From contig NC_090746.1 of the NCBI RefSeq assembly GCF_036898095.1, positions 53,535,907 through 53,599,906 on the forward strand: a DNA stretch of 64,000 nt, given 5' to 3'. This DNA is from Palaemon carinicauda (Eukaryota > Arthropoda > Malacostraca > Decapoda > Palaemonidae). Below the pieces are notes generated by a model. It saw nothing but the letters and a program-made list of their open reading frames with translations. It had not been told where the DNA came from and did no database searches. Below, piece after piece: positions 31,441 through 42,290 of this stretch (the stretch's first letter is position 1; every line of letters starts with the position of its first letter). The position numbers were made by a program, and so were the translations under genes.

Positions 31441-32900
31441 TAAGGTTACTCATCCGAATGACAGCTTCCCGATGCCCATTCCCGCACAATCTCTGTGATT
31501 AGCCAAGGATATCGCGCCTGCCGTCTCTGTCAGCGAATTCAGTGTCTCTGAACCTCTATGCCATAGCGTCAGCAGAGTTGCCCGGTTGGGCAGAATGATC
31601 CATACCTTAGGCGAAGGTCTTCCTTAGGATCATCGACGGCTTCACCCCTGGCCCCCTCAGTCGATCCTTTCTTGTAAGGAAGGATCTGAGAGGGGATGTC
31701 CGTAGTCGACCTCTCAGCCCTGATCAAGTTTGTCGAACAAACTTCGGCCAGCTTAGACCAGCAGAATCAATCAGACTGGTAACGAGGCGACAGGACTCCT
31801 TAAACCCTGGATCGGAAGGACGGGTACTTTCAGTTTCCATTCCATCCATCTTCCAGGGTGCTCGTCGAATTCAGCCTAGACTGCAAGTATTCCTGCTTAT
31901 GATGCAGTGTGGCTATCCCGCCGTGGCATAGCAGGTTTGTTTCCCCAGAGAACTCTCCCTGCCTTCCTCTTTGCCGCTCAGGTGCAGGCTTCCGCCTCCT
32001 CTGCTGTTTGGAGGGCTGGTCAACTCCATTAGGCTCGGGTTCGACCTTCTTCAGCGCCGGGACAAGCTTCCGGATGCTTACCATGAGTGTGGGCTCATGG
32101 TATTTTGCTTGGAGCCTTCTCTTCCTCTGCCTCAACATCTGGAGTATCTGGCCATGATATTGAGTCAACGGCCTTACCACGTTGGAAACCCCGCTTCTCG
32201 TCCGTCCAGCGAGGTTAAGCAACGTCGGTACTTGGATGGGTGACCACCTGGGGACACCAGATTCTGTTACCACATCCTCCGAGCCTTCCTTTCGGTTGAC
32301 TGTGGCAAGACTGAGGAGAGTCGCAGTACCTGTTCTCAGTCAAGCAGAGCTTTCAGCCCTACCTTGGAACGTTTCCTAGTTCTCCTTTCCTCATTGACCC
32401 GTCTATAGTCTGAACGGTCGCCTCAGGATAAGTTCTATGTGGGGCGATCCAAGTTCCGGTGGCTTCAGGCAATGTTTAACCGGACTCCCTGGCCCTATGG
32501 GACCAGCGGAACTATTAGACCTGCAATGGGTGTTGACCTATGGAGCCTCTTGATGGTAGTGGATATTCTCGTCCTTTCCCCACATTCTTGATGCGGTTCT
32601 CGGACTCGTCAAAGGAAAGGGGGGGGGGGGCATGTTCCGGTCCAGGCCTATGGTCAAGACCTGAAGGATACCTCTCCATCATTCAGGCAGGCTTAGGGGC
32701 CTTAGTCTGGCCCCTCTTCAGATCCTACAGCTCCTGCCGAGTCGCCCCGTTGCTCGTCGACTTCATTCTAACCAGCAGGGGACGCATTTTCACACCTTCA
32801 CATCTTGCAGTAGAGATACCGGGATGATTGAGATTCTCTCAATACCACCATCGGCTCTCTCATTCCAGGCAGGGGAATGTTTCTCTCAGACTATCCGAGC
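31440..32900 (+). pseudogene. DIRS-C2 RT and RNase H remnant
   Basis: Nucleotide similarity to DIRS-C3 41330-42700 is clear in order: the ATATCGCG and CAGCGAATTCAGTGTC segment (31510-31545), GACCTCTCAGCCCTGATCAAG (about 31710), the EYLAMIL-like stretch near 32140, an LLFSDSSKE-like segment (about 32600) and CTTGCAGTAGAGATACCGGGA (about 32805). Many indels mean no ORF persists. The 5S pseudogene at 32164 interrupts the connection region. Confidence 0.65.
32164..32273 (+). pseudogene. 5S rRNA pseudogene embedded in DIRS-C2
   Basis: About 110 nt reads as an almost complete 5S rRNA: 5' GTCAACGGCCTTACCACGTT, then TTCTCGTCCG, GAGGTTAAGCAACGTCGG, TACTTGGATGGGTGACCACC, TGGGGACACC and a CTGTTAC end. 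The internal Pol III promoter A-box region is recognisable. Roughly ten nucleotides (the GCCCGGTTA region expected between GTCGG and GTACTTGG) are missing, and scattered substitutions are present. It sits between ATGATATTGA and the continuation of the DIRS RT-connection sequence, in the same orientation as the retrotransposon. It is not expected to give functional 5S rRNA. Confidence 0.85.
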
Positions 32901-32929
32901 AGAGCCTCGTAGAGAGAGTGTACCTGGGG

Positions 32930-34330
32930 GTCTTTGACCTTGGGTAACCAGCAAGTGCTGGTCTGGGGGACCTGATCGCGACAGCTTGGAACCTCAAGCT
33001 TCCGCTATTCTTCCCCCCAGTCTCAGACCCCGAGACTCTGGCAAGATGCATTCCGGTGATGGTGGGACAACTTCGACGCCTGCGTCTTCCCTCCTTTTTG
33101 TCTGTGGACAATGGGTCTCAACAAGACCAGGTTGTCTGTCAACCTTTTAATGGGAGAGCTCCACTGGGACTATGCGCAGAACGGTTTCTGGACCCTCTGC
33201 TTCCCCTGACGGAACTCCCGGGAGAGCTTCTCCCACGGCGCAGACTACTCAAGCAACCACACTGCGACATCTCTCCCGAACCGGGGCGTCGCTTCGGCTT
33301 CATGCCTGGAGACACTACGCTTCCTCCTCAAGAAGAGACAACCCGCTACAGTCGCGGTACGGAGGTCGCGTCATCTGCGATAGTCATCCACAGGGGTCTC
33401 CCAGGCAAAGTGAAGAGTCTAAGGTGGTTGGTGCCGTGGGAGATATACCTCTTCCCTTGAGGCCTCTTCTCCAGCAATAACGGTCTTATTGCCTTTCGGC
33501 GGGAGGAAACTCCTTTCCGCTCTCGGCAATGAAGCCTGTCGCTCAGCCTTTCCCTGACCTTCAGGCTTAAAGGAATAACTTTTTCCTGCCCGCTGGATCT
33601 ATCCTCGCTCATGTGAAGCTACGGTCGTCCCTGCCCTAGTCGGAGGAAGACCTCCAACTTGGAGCATGGCTCGGACTTTTAGTCCTTTAAGAGATCTTCT
33701 CAAGACCCTTTACGACAGCCCTCGGATTGTATTCCGCCTTGGGTCTTCTGCTCACTCTGGCCACGGCCAGTGTGTAAGCAATCTTCTTGGTCTCTTACTA
33801 CTCCCCCCTTTCTAAGGAAGAGGGGAAGGCAACATTCAGGCTCGCTCCTGAGTTGTTGGCTAGACTCAGAATCTGAGGGTCCCGGCCCTTCGGTCCGATT
33901 CATTCAAGATTTCGAGTCTCCATTCTGTATCTGATGTCCCAAGACCTTCTCTTTCTTGCCAGTAAAGGAATCGAGAGGTTAGCGCTGGGAACAGCTGCAG
34001 TTTGTCCTCAGTTGCAGCCGATTTGGGAGCACAAGGAGGACATGGGGGGAGAGTCACCAGTATACCTCTTCAGCCCGGACTCAAGGACATTCATCTCGAC
34101 CTGTCTCCAGACCCTCCCCCGTCACGTCGCCCTACAGCACGATGTTGGATACATCGCAACGTCCCTCGCCTTCGAGTAATACTACTCTGTGACGCAGGTG
34201 CTACAAGCTGGAGTCTGGAAGCGTCTAATGACCTTCGCAGCCCGCTTCCTGCAGGGCGTGACCCACAGGAGTCTCGATACGTTTTCTATCGCTCTGTGGT
34301 GGCTACACAACAGCTGGTCTAACCTCAGGC
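32930..34330 (+). pseudogene. DIRS-C2 methyltransferase-like and tyrosine recombinase remnants
   Basis: The post-RNase H region is visible at 32930-33270 (ACGGAACTCCCGGGAGAGCT corresponds to the LLTELPRELPP stretch). Recombinase remnants follow from about 33290. The His/Arg box region near 34125-34170 reads GATACATCGCAACGTCCCTC, and the end TGGTGGCTACACAACAGCTGG (about 34299) matches the VVAAQQL tail of C1/C3. Numerous indels; no ORF. Confidence 0.65.
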
Positions 34331-34807
34331 TCCTTTTTGGACAGGTAGCAGAAGGTTGAGGGCATTGTTATCAGGTTTTAGTCTGCATGAACGAAAGAAG
34401 TATGTCTGGCCCTTACTTCTTTCTTCATCATCCCCTCTACGGGGAAGCAGCATCCTGGTCTCTGCATAGCTGACCTCGAACCTCTGCAGGTAAACCATGC
34501 TTCCTTGTGTTCCGAGTATTGAGTCAATACTGTCGCGTCCCCCATACCCTGACGAGGTGGTATTGGGAACGTCCTAACCCAGAGTTCCTTCTGGAACTCC
34601 AGGTCAACTGCCTAGGACGGGTCACTCTTCTTCCTTCACACACAAGCTTACGTAGGCCACATGGTTCCTTGCGGAGCAAGGAACTTGTGAGGTGCAGGGA
34701 CTCCTTTTCTCGAGTGCGACTCACTCGGATTCTGAGTCCCCGGGTAAAGCCAAAGCCAGTATGGCTGGGGACTTTCCACCCTTCCTAAGGGGTAAGTCAC
34801 CCTTTGT

Positions 34808-35152
34808 AAATAGCGTGGTTTGTATTTCGGTTACGGAACAAATGACAAATTCGAAGATAATTTGTATTTTTCCTAACCATACAAACCTTAGCTATTTACA
34901 CATATTTGCCCGCCAGCCCTGTCCCCCAAGACAAGTCCTACCTCTAAGTGAAAGTGAGTATTCACGTGTGTGTGAGGGGGAGGAGGGGTAGCTAGCTACC
35001 ACTCCCTACCCCCCCCCGCTAACTAGCGCGGGGGTAATACACCCTCGTTCAATTCTAATGGCTCGCCATTTCAGCTACGCTAAAAGGTAACCCTTTGTAA
35101 ATAGCTAAGGTTTGTATGGTTAGGAAAAATACAAATTATCTTCGAATTTGTC
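34808..35152 (+). repeat. DIRS-C2 right terminus
   Basis: Inverted tip, palindrome ACAAATTCGAAGATAATTTGT (about 34844-34864), arm CCTAACCATACAAACCTTAG, inverted left repeat (34990-35100) and mirrored arm to the end at TTTGTCAT. Confidence 0.85.
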
Positions 35153-35522
35153 ATTTTCTAGAATTACATTAATGAATTTTCTTTTAAAACAGAGGCATCC
35201 CATTGTTGACTAAAACTTACTTCTGTATTTGGTATATTAGATGAAAATTCTGAAAACCCTAGTGTATGAAAAAAAAATTGTCAGATTTTAATTTATAACC
35301 TATTTTTTATTTCTTTTGATATCACTCTGGAAATTAACTTGTTTTATGTGGTTCTTCAATAATGTCGAACGCCTTTTATTTTATGATACAAATTTAATCC
35401 TTCCCAATTTAATTTTACATCTTAATCTCCCATCTATATCATTAATTGTTGAAGACTTTAGTTCATAGTAATGCAGATGCAAGTTGGTCATAATAACTGT
35501 AATTATTTGCCATATGATTCAT
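35153..35522 (+). other. Intron 3 spacer between DIRS-C2 and the next DIRS fragment
   Basis: AT-rich sequence with no coding potential or transposon end recognised. Confidence 0.6.
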
Positions 35523-36830
35523 TTGTTCCATCACTATACAAATCCTTGCTATTTATAGGGATACAGTATTACTTTCGGCGAAGGTGAAAGACTAGCCATA
35601 AGAGTTATAGCGAGGGATAACTACCCAACCAGCTAGTTAGCGGGAGGAGGGTAGCCGACTGACACACACCTGAGCTGAACACCCACTTTGCTATTGGCTC
35701 AGTGGAGACCGGACGTTGCCGCTCTCCTCCTCCATTGCCTTTTATTGACTTGACATTGACTTTGATTAATTCTTTTTCTTTTTCAGACTGTTTGTGATTC
35801 TTCCTCACCGGCCTTATGCGTACCTGTCGTGGACCTGAGGGCCACACTTGCAGTACCTTTATGACCTCCATAGAGACAGACCCGCACCACCTGTGTCCGT
35901 CCTTTTAGAGGCTGTGTTGTGATCAGGACAACACCTGCCCTGAGTGTCGAATGTGGTCTGCCTCCCAGTGTTAGAGGATTGGGTGTAGGCCCAAGAAGAA
36001 CTCTTAAGAGAGATTCTTCACCTTCGGGGTCTTCCTCGAAGTCGAAGAAACCTCAAACTTCTTTATTGACCCCCTGATCTCTTACCGGAGCTTTAGCTCG
36101 ATTAGACTCCCCCTGGGAACAGTCAGATAGAAGCATAGACCGTTTAACTCCAGGTCAACATCGGGGTTTGAGAAGCAGTTCTGCCCCTCCCCTCTGACAG
36201 TGCCTGTTCTTTCTCTGATATTTTGCAGCTCTGGCCATCACTGGGTATGGCTAGTCCCTTGTCGAACGAGGCGTTGCTGGAGCTCCGCCTCCTGGGTGCC
36301 AAGAGGAAGTGGACAACGGCTTCCTTGGAGGTTGATCCGTTGCCAATGAGTGCTGTCCTTGGCGACACCTTAGTTTTTGCCACCTTATCAGCAGAAGGGT
36401 CTCCCACTTTGCCCTCTGCTGCCACTGCGGATGCCGAAGACATTCCTTCCCCCCTCCCATGCTGATCCGAATCTTCCAACAGGTGGAGCAAAGTCCGGGG
36501 CAAGTCAATCCTGCGGGTGTTCGTCTTGTCCGGAAGTGAGGACCCCATAGACACTCGGTTCCAGAGATCTTGTAGAGACCAATGTAGATCTCCTCTGACT
36601 CCGTCAGAATAGGTTTCGTCTTTGGAGGAACCTCGCCATATGCTCCCGGTGGAAGAGGGAAAGACAAAGACAACTGTTGAATGAGGAGGGTCCAAACGAT
36701 GACGAGTCAACGGTAGGTTATCCGCCAACGGGAAGACCGATGGACAAGGTGGAGAGAGGTCGGAAATGAAGGTTCCCCAGCCTTGCGCAAGTGTCTTGAG
36801 AACCTGTCGTATACGTTATCACACGCACAG
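35523..36830 (+). mobile_element. DIRS 5' fragment (left repeat, leader and gag N-terminus)
   Basis: It begins TTGTTCCATCACTATACAAA and continues with ATTACTTTCGGCGAAGG and a GCTAGTTAGCGGGAGG segment, a diverged DIRS-C left repeat. The leader ends TTCTTTTTCTTTTTCAG, and a gag start MRTCRGPEGHTC...LCPSF at about 35815 retains the cysteine pattern with a stop after it. Similarity ends at the TA microsatellite (36836). The fragment may be the 5' end of the outer C5 element after rearrangement, or a separate truncated copy; the leader type (short) argues for a separate copy. Confidence 0.65.
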
Positions 36831-36835
36831 CACAA

Positions 36836-36845
36836 ATATATATAT

Positions 36846-36919
<74 letters not shown>

Positions 36920-36926
36920 TATACAG

Positions 36927-36962
<36 letters not shown>

Positions 36963-36990
36963 CAGTATGTATGTATGTATGTATACATAC
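36836..36990. repeat. TA/TATG microsatellite
   Basis: A long TA tract with TATG and TACAG interruptions, then (TATG)n. Apparent Tyr-Ile ORFs are artefacts. It marks the boundary between the 35523 fragment and the C5 leader. Confidence 0.95.
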
Positions 36991-37220
36991 TTACTTCGGT
37001 CTTTCTCTTCTCAAGGCCATTCACCTTTCATGGGCCTCCGACAGTGTACTAACGGGGGAGCACCTTCTCCATTCGCGGGTTAGGGTGCGCTTCCGATTGA
37101 AAGTATAATTGTAATTTATCTTTTCAGTTTCTTCTCCGTGGTGAACGCTTACCTTCGGAGGATCAGTGGTTCTTCCTATTAGTGATTTTTTTAGCTGATT
37201 TAAATAATTGTAATTCTTGT

Positions 37221-37380
37221 TTGTTCCGTAACCGAAATACAAACCACGCTATTTAAATAGGGTATTACTTTCGGCGTAGCTGAATGACGAGCCATTAGAT
37301 TTTTAACGAGGGTTAACTACCCCCTCGCTAGTTAGCGGGGGGTAGGGGAGGGGTAGCTAGCTACCCCTCCCCCCTCACAC
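37221..37380 (+). repeat. DIRS-C3 left inverted terminal repeat
   Basis: Pairs in reverse complement with about 44768-44880, including GCTAGTTAGCGGGGGGTAGG against CTACCCCTCGCTAACTAGCG. The right copy is about 60 bp shorter than in C1 (the TGTGTGAGG segment is missing). Confidence 0.85.
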
Positions 37381-37507
37381 ACTGATTAACTTCGCTTTTG
37401 GCTTGGATGATGGTCAGACGTGTCTGCTCTCACCCTCGCATTGACAGCCTTAATCTTTTTTGCTTTCTCTTTCAGCTTGTGTGTTTGGAAGTTGGCCTCT
37501 CCTTATC

Positions 37508-38644
37508 ATGCGGAAATGCCCTGGTTTGCCCGACCGCCCTTGTGGGACTTATATGTCGGCGGTCGAGACGGACCCTCACACCTTGTGTCCGTTCTGCAGA
37601 GGTCAACGGTGTGATAAGGATAAAGTGTGCAGTGAGTGTATGGAGTGGTCTACCTCCCAGTGGGAGAGGTTTTCTTGGTGACGGAAGAAGAAGTCTAAGC
37701 GGGATCTTTCTCCTTCAAGGGTTTCCTTGAAGAAGGAAAATTCCAAGGACTCTTCTTCCGTTGCCCGAACCTCCTCCGAAGCTCCCGCTCGATCGGTCTC
37801 TCGTGAGAGGCCATTGAGTGGTAGCGTAGGCCGTTCTTTTGTTGACCGACCTCGGGGTTCGGGAGAGGGAGTATCCTCCCATAGCGAGGCAGCTCCTCCT
37901 CCTCCTCCTCCGGGGGAGGATTTATCTGTTTCTGTTTATAATGATGATTTATTGCAGCTTTGGGCTTCCTTGGGGCTTAAGGGTTCGCCCTCCAGGGAAG
38001 CCCTGTTTGACTTGATCCAGTTGGGCGCAGCTGTCAAACAGTCGCCGGTGATAGCGGAGGTTGACCACCCTCTATCTATCAGCGACGTTGTTGTGGCAGA
38101 GGCTTCTGACGGGTCGGTTCAAACTGCCTTGGGTGCTGATGTTGCTGAAGGCTCAGTTCCCCCCTCCGAACATCCTTCGAGGGAGGAGCTGAGTCCAACG
38201 GTCTCTCCTGCAGGTGATTCTCCCCCTCGGGGGAGTTCACTGACAGAGACTTCTCTTCGGAGGACCGACGATGGTGTTCCTGCTCCCATAGGACGTATCC
38301 GTCGCAAGGCTCGCCCTCCTCTTCGTCGTAGAGGTCTTCCTTCTCCCCACAAGGGAGTTAGAAGGCGCCTCTTTGGCTCCTCGCCCTCGCCGTCCCCCGC
38401 AGAGGATCCTCCTCGTCGTGAGTCGACCGTTGCAGCCGCATCTCTGGACCTCTCTGCAGATCGTTTGCGATCTCCTACGCCTGCCAGACCTGCTAATCCT
38501 CCTTCACCATTTGTGGCAGCTGATGCGCAGTGGGCGCCCTCGCACCCCGTTATCCAACGGGCACCGGTCCCTTCAGGGCAAAAGGGCTTGTCTCACAATG
38601 TGGGCAAGTCCCCTAAGTGCCAGGTTTTACCAGTGCGCCCATGA
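37508..38644 (+). pseudogene. DIRS-C3 gag-like ORF1, N-terminal part, one TGA
   Basis: ATG at 37508 starts MRKCPGLPDRPCGTYMSAVE. The Cys-rich module (KCP, PCG, LCPFCRGQRC, CSECMEW) spans residues 4-50. A TGA at 37679 interrupts the frame after ERFSW; the same frame then runs to 38644 as a 305-residue ORF. That ORF has Ser/Lys-rich sequence, a LLQLWASLGLKGSPSREALF segment, acidic Ser/Pro stretches and Arg-rich RRKARPPLRRRGLPSPHKG. C1 differs by an indel at the same place, so the TGA is a private lesion. This is a gag-like nucleic-acid-binding protein by position and composition. Confidence 0.7.
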
Positions 38645-39500
38645 TCTCCTTGCGCGCAAGCCTTCTCCTGTTCCTGCTGTTTCTGAGAGTCATCCTGTGC
38701 CGGAAACAACGCGCCAGCGATCTCCTATGGCAGAGTTGACATGTCAGCACTCTCCTGCTCACAAGCGCTCTCCTGCTCGTCAGCGATCTCCTGTATGCCA
38801 ACGATCTCCTCCTCGCCAGCGCACATCTGCGCGCCCTGATCCTGACACGCGCCACGCGCGCCCACGATCTCCAGCTCGCCAGCGAACTTCCCCTGCGCGC
38901 CAGCGAGTAACTACGCGCCATCGCTCGCCCGCGCACCCACGATCTTCGGATTTGGGCATAGGAAGGAAGCCTCATCCTTCTCCTTCTCGCTAGCGTTCAC
39001 CTGCGTGCCCTCGGAACTCGCCCTCTCGTCAACCCTCGCCTACGCGCCATCGCCCGCAGTCACCCTCGCGCCCACAGGTTCCAGCTCCTACTGTGCGCAC
39101 TTCTATAGGTGGACGGGACACCACGCGCCCACGAGCAGTCTCCTTCACGCGCTTCTAAGCCTGCTGATCCTGCGCCCCATCTGTCTTCTCTAGATCGCGC
39201 ACCTGCACGCCAGCGATCTCTGGCGCGTCCGCGCGCCCCATCGCCTGCGCGCCATCACTCTCCAGCACGCCCACGCTCCCATGAGCCTACTCGCAGATGA
39301 TCACCTGCGCGCCCACTAGCCTACTCGCAGAAGATCACCTGCGCGCCCACGCGCAACCTCACCTGCTCGCCATCGCTCTCCTGTGCGCCATCGCTCGCCT
39401 GCGCTCTGTCGTTCACCTACGCGCCGTCATTCTCCTGGTCGCCAACACTCGCCCGCACGAACGCCAGCGCGAGCCCAAGCGCGATTCCCTCCGGGTTTCG
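38640..39500 (+). repeat. DIRS-C3 gag repeat tract (18-bp RSPARQ-type units)
   Basis: Irregular units such as CGCGCCAGCGATCTCCTG encode SPARQRSP repeats (ORF 38373-38993: KRSPARQRSPVCQRSPPRQR). A 30-bp duplication, GATCACCTGCGCGCCCACTAG against GATCACCTGCGCGCCCACGCG, lies at 39299-39355. Confidence 0.75.
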
Positions 39501-40196
39501 TAACGCGAGCTTCCTAGCGAGTCTTCAGGAGCGAGAACAGTCAGGTCATCATCTTCACATTCCCCCCCCCCACCCGGGCAGGCGCAGAACAGCGCACTCG
39601 CAGGAGGAGGGGAGGTCTTCAGAGAGGTCTAGGCACCAATCTTCTTCCCTTTCTTTTCAGGCAGGCCCTGTGGTATCTGCTCCGAAGGATCGCTCGATCC
39701 CCTTCCCTCCAGCGGGAGTCTCTGACACTGCGTCTGTCAGTAAGCAGCCATGGTTTGGGTCCCTTATCAGAGCTGTCGTCCAGGCTGTTAAGCCTGCCTT
39801 CGCTGATTTGGGTCTCAAACCAACGGCAGCTCCGACCCCACTGAAGAGGAAGAGAGGAGTAGAGACTGTGGTGACTTCTCCCAGGGTCAAACTGGCTCCT
39901 AAGAAGTCCGTAAGGAAGGTTCCTTCCCCCCCTCAGACGTTCTCTCTTTCTCCTGTGGACGAAGCTTTTCCGTCCTCAGGGGAACCTACCGAGGCGAGAC
40001 CTTCTCCCACTGCACCAATGGGAGAAACCCCACCGCGAGTAGGAGAATAGTCCCGTGTTGAGGCGGAGAAGAGCCCTCAGACTTCGTTGCTGGAGTCCTG
40101 CATCCTCCTAGAAGGGAACCAAAGGACTCGAAGACTATCCCAAAGTCTTCTTCCAGGATTCGACCAGAGCCAGCGAGACCCCAGGAAAACATCCAC

Positions 40197-41205
40197 GTGT
40201 CCCCCCAAGTAGAGCATTTGGGGACAGGAGACTTTGCTGCCAGTTCACCAGGAGGAGAGCAGCAAGAGTCAGAACATGCTTTCTGGCAAGTCTTGACTCT
40301 GATGAGGCATCTCAACGGGTTCAAGGACCCTGAGATCGCCTCTCGTGAGGGCAAGGACACGGTCCTGGACCAAGTCTTTGGCACTCAGAAACCCACTAAG
40401 GCCAGTGCGACTTTGCCTTGGTCCCAAGGGGTGAAGAGTGCCAGGGATAAGGTTGAGGGCCAGCTCTCCGAGCTCACCGCCTCCAGCCATTCCACTGCTG
40501 GCAACAAGCTCCTCCCACCTCCTCGTGTCCAACAGAGGAGGTATTTTGAGATCATAGAGGAGTCTTGTTTAGCTCTTCCACTTCACCACTCTGTGGAAGA
40601 GCTTACCAGGGGAGTCTCTCTTGAGAGACTTCAGCCGGCAAGTGAAATTTTCGGCAACAGAGATCCTGAGTCAGGAGAAGGTCGCAAAGTGTGCCATGCA
40701 GGCCACTTCGTGGCTGGATGTCTGGCTGGGGTCTCTGGGCATCCTGCTGCCATCCGAGGATCTGTCCAAGGAGAGCACCAGGAAGGCCCTGGAGACCTTC
40801 CTCCTTTCGGGTACACGCACCATCAAGTTTCTGGCCCACCAAGTTTCGAACTTGTGGGCAAACTCGATCCTGAAACGACGTGATGCGGTGACCGAGAGGT
40901 TCCACTCGAAGGTCCCAGCCGTGGATGTCTGTAAGCTCAGACACTCTTCCCTCCTGGGAAAGAGTTTGTTTGAGCCCAAGGATGTGGAACAGGTGGCTGA
41001 GAGGTGGAGGAAATCGAACCAGGATTCTCTTCTCCAAAGGGCTCATACAGCAAAGCCCTACAAACCTCCAGCACCTCAACAACCTCGCCAGTCCAAGACG
41101 ATGAAACCGGCAGCGGCAGCAAAGACGATGGTGTCCAAGCAGCAGCCCTTTCCTGTCAGAGACAAGAAGGGCAAAAAGTCCTCCAGGGGAGGCAAGAATC
41201 CCTGA
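40197..41205 (+). pseudogene. DIRS-C3 gag C-terminal domain
   Basis: ORF 40197-40883 gives HLNGFKDPEIASREGKDTVL, LPPPRVQQRRYFEIIEE and SVEELTRGVSLERL. One frameshift near 40630 moves the reading to ORF 40621-41205: VKFSATEILSQEKVAKCAM, FLAHQVSNLWANSILKRRDA, SLFEPKDVEQVAERWRKSN and a basic Lys/Gly tail ending SSRGGKNP. About 300 residues are shared with C1 in the same order. Function is inferred as capsid/nucleocapsid. The TGA after KNP (41204) lies where C1 continues for ten residues. Confidence 0.72.
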
Positions 41206-41329
41206 GGGAGCGGCCGAGGCCGCAAACGCTAGGATTGGCAATCCCCCTGCATGTCCACCAGGGGGGGGATGCCTGAAAAGTTGCGCATTCAGGTGGCAGC
41301 AACTCGGGGCCGATTCCTGGACGATATCT

Positions 41330-42100
41330 GTGATCACTCAGGGATATCGCGTCCCGTTCATAACATCTTTTCCTCCCCTGACAGCAAATCCAGTGTCGTT
41401 GAGCTCCTATGCCATGGGATCGGCAAAGGGGCTAGCCCTACGGGCAGGAGTCAAGACCATGCTGAAGAAGGATGCTCTCCAGGAGGTCGTCGACGGCTCC
41501 CCAGGCTTCTTCAGTCGACTCTTTCTTGTAAAGAAGGCATTTGGAGGCTGGAGACCAGTCATCGACCTCTCAGCTCTGAACAAGTTTGTCAAACAAACTC
41601 CGTTCAGCATGGAGACAGCAGACACGGTCAGACTTGCAGTGAGACTGCAAGACTTCACGTATACACTGGATCTGAAGGACGCGTACTTCCAGATCCCAAT
41701 CCATCCGTCTTCCAGGAAGTACTTAAGATTCAGCCTAGACAAAAAGATATACCAGTTCAAGGTGTTGTGTTTCGGTCTCTCCACAGCACCCCAGGTATTC
41801 ACCAGAATGTTCACCCTGATCTCTTCGTGGGCACACAGGATTGGCATCTGTCTCCTCCGTTATCTGGACGACTGGCTGATCCTGGCAGACTCGGAATCGA
41901 CCCTTCTTCAACACCGAGACAAGCTTCTGGGAATTTGCCAAGATCTAGGGATCATGGTAAATCTCGAGAATTCTTTTCTGCTTCCATCTCAACAACTGGT
42001 ATATCTAGGCATGATATTGGACACCAATCTCCACAAAGCCTTTCCATCAGACGACAGGATAGCAAGGCTGAGGAGGGTCGCAGATCCTTTCCTCAGATGA
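41330..42100 (+). CDS. DIRS-C3 reverse transcriptase
   Basis: A continuous 256-residue RT core that would copy the element's RNA into DNA. WRPVIDLSALNKFVKQTPFS lies at residues 74-93. Motif A is at 113-126 (LDLKDAYFQIPIHP, Asp114). Motif B is at 148-157 (FGLSTAPQVF). Motif C is at 178-184 (YLDDWLI, Asp180 and Asp181). The connection part is NLE...LVYLGMILDTNLH. All catalytic residues are present. The chosen Met is the first in the open frame; the start in vivo may be upstream, since C1 has an open frame running back into gag. A TGA at 42098 separates it from RNase H, where C1 reads on in frame (FFRREELPAQ). Confidence 0.88.
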   Translation: MITQGYRVPFITSFPPLTANPVSLSSYAMGSAKGLALRAGVKTMLKKDALQEVVDGSPGFFSRLFLVKKAFGGWRPVIDLSALNKFVKQTPFSMETADTVRLAVRLQDFTYTLDLKDAYFQIPIHPSSRKYLRFSLDKKIYQFKVLCFGLSTAPQVFTRMFTLISSWAHRIGICLLRYLDDWLILADSESTLLQHRDKLLGICQDLGIMVNLENSFLLPSQQLVYLGMILDTNLHKAFPSDDRIARLRRVADPFLR

Positions 42101-42290
42101 GAAGATCTTCCAGCCCAATTGTGGTTACGTCTCCTAGGTCACCTTTCCTCCTTGGCCCGTCTAGTTCCAAACGGCCGTCTCAGGATGAAATCCCTGTAAT
42201 GGCAGCTCAAGTCCTGGTGAAATCAAGGCCACGATTCCCCGGACATTTTGGTCCCTATGGTTCCTGCGGAAGACGGACCTTCAGTGGTGG

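Larger units (their letters stand above)
26212..35152 (+). mobile_element. DIRS-type retrotransposon, old copy (DIRS-C2)
   Basis: The left terminus is TTGTTCCGTAACCGAAATAC with CTTTCAGCGTAGCTGAAATG. The right terminus has the inverted tip (GTATTTCGGTTACGGAACAA at about 34820), the palindrome ACAAATTCGAAGATAATTTGT and the inverted left repeat ending near 35152. It has a long leader (26400-27240) like C4 and C5. Gag, RT, RNase H and recombinase are recognisable but heavily decayed. It is enlarged by a 34-bp satellite array in gag and carries a 5S rRNA pseudogene inside RT. Confidence 0.88.

Noticed and set aside
40603..41337. 244-codon minus-strand ORF
   Set aside because: It lies opposite the conserved gag C-terminal domain of DIRS-C3, has no recognisable motif and is not kept in DIRS-C1.
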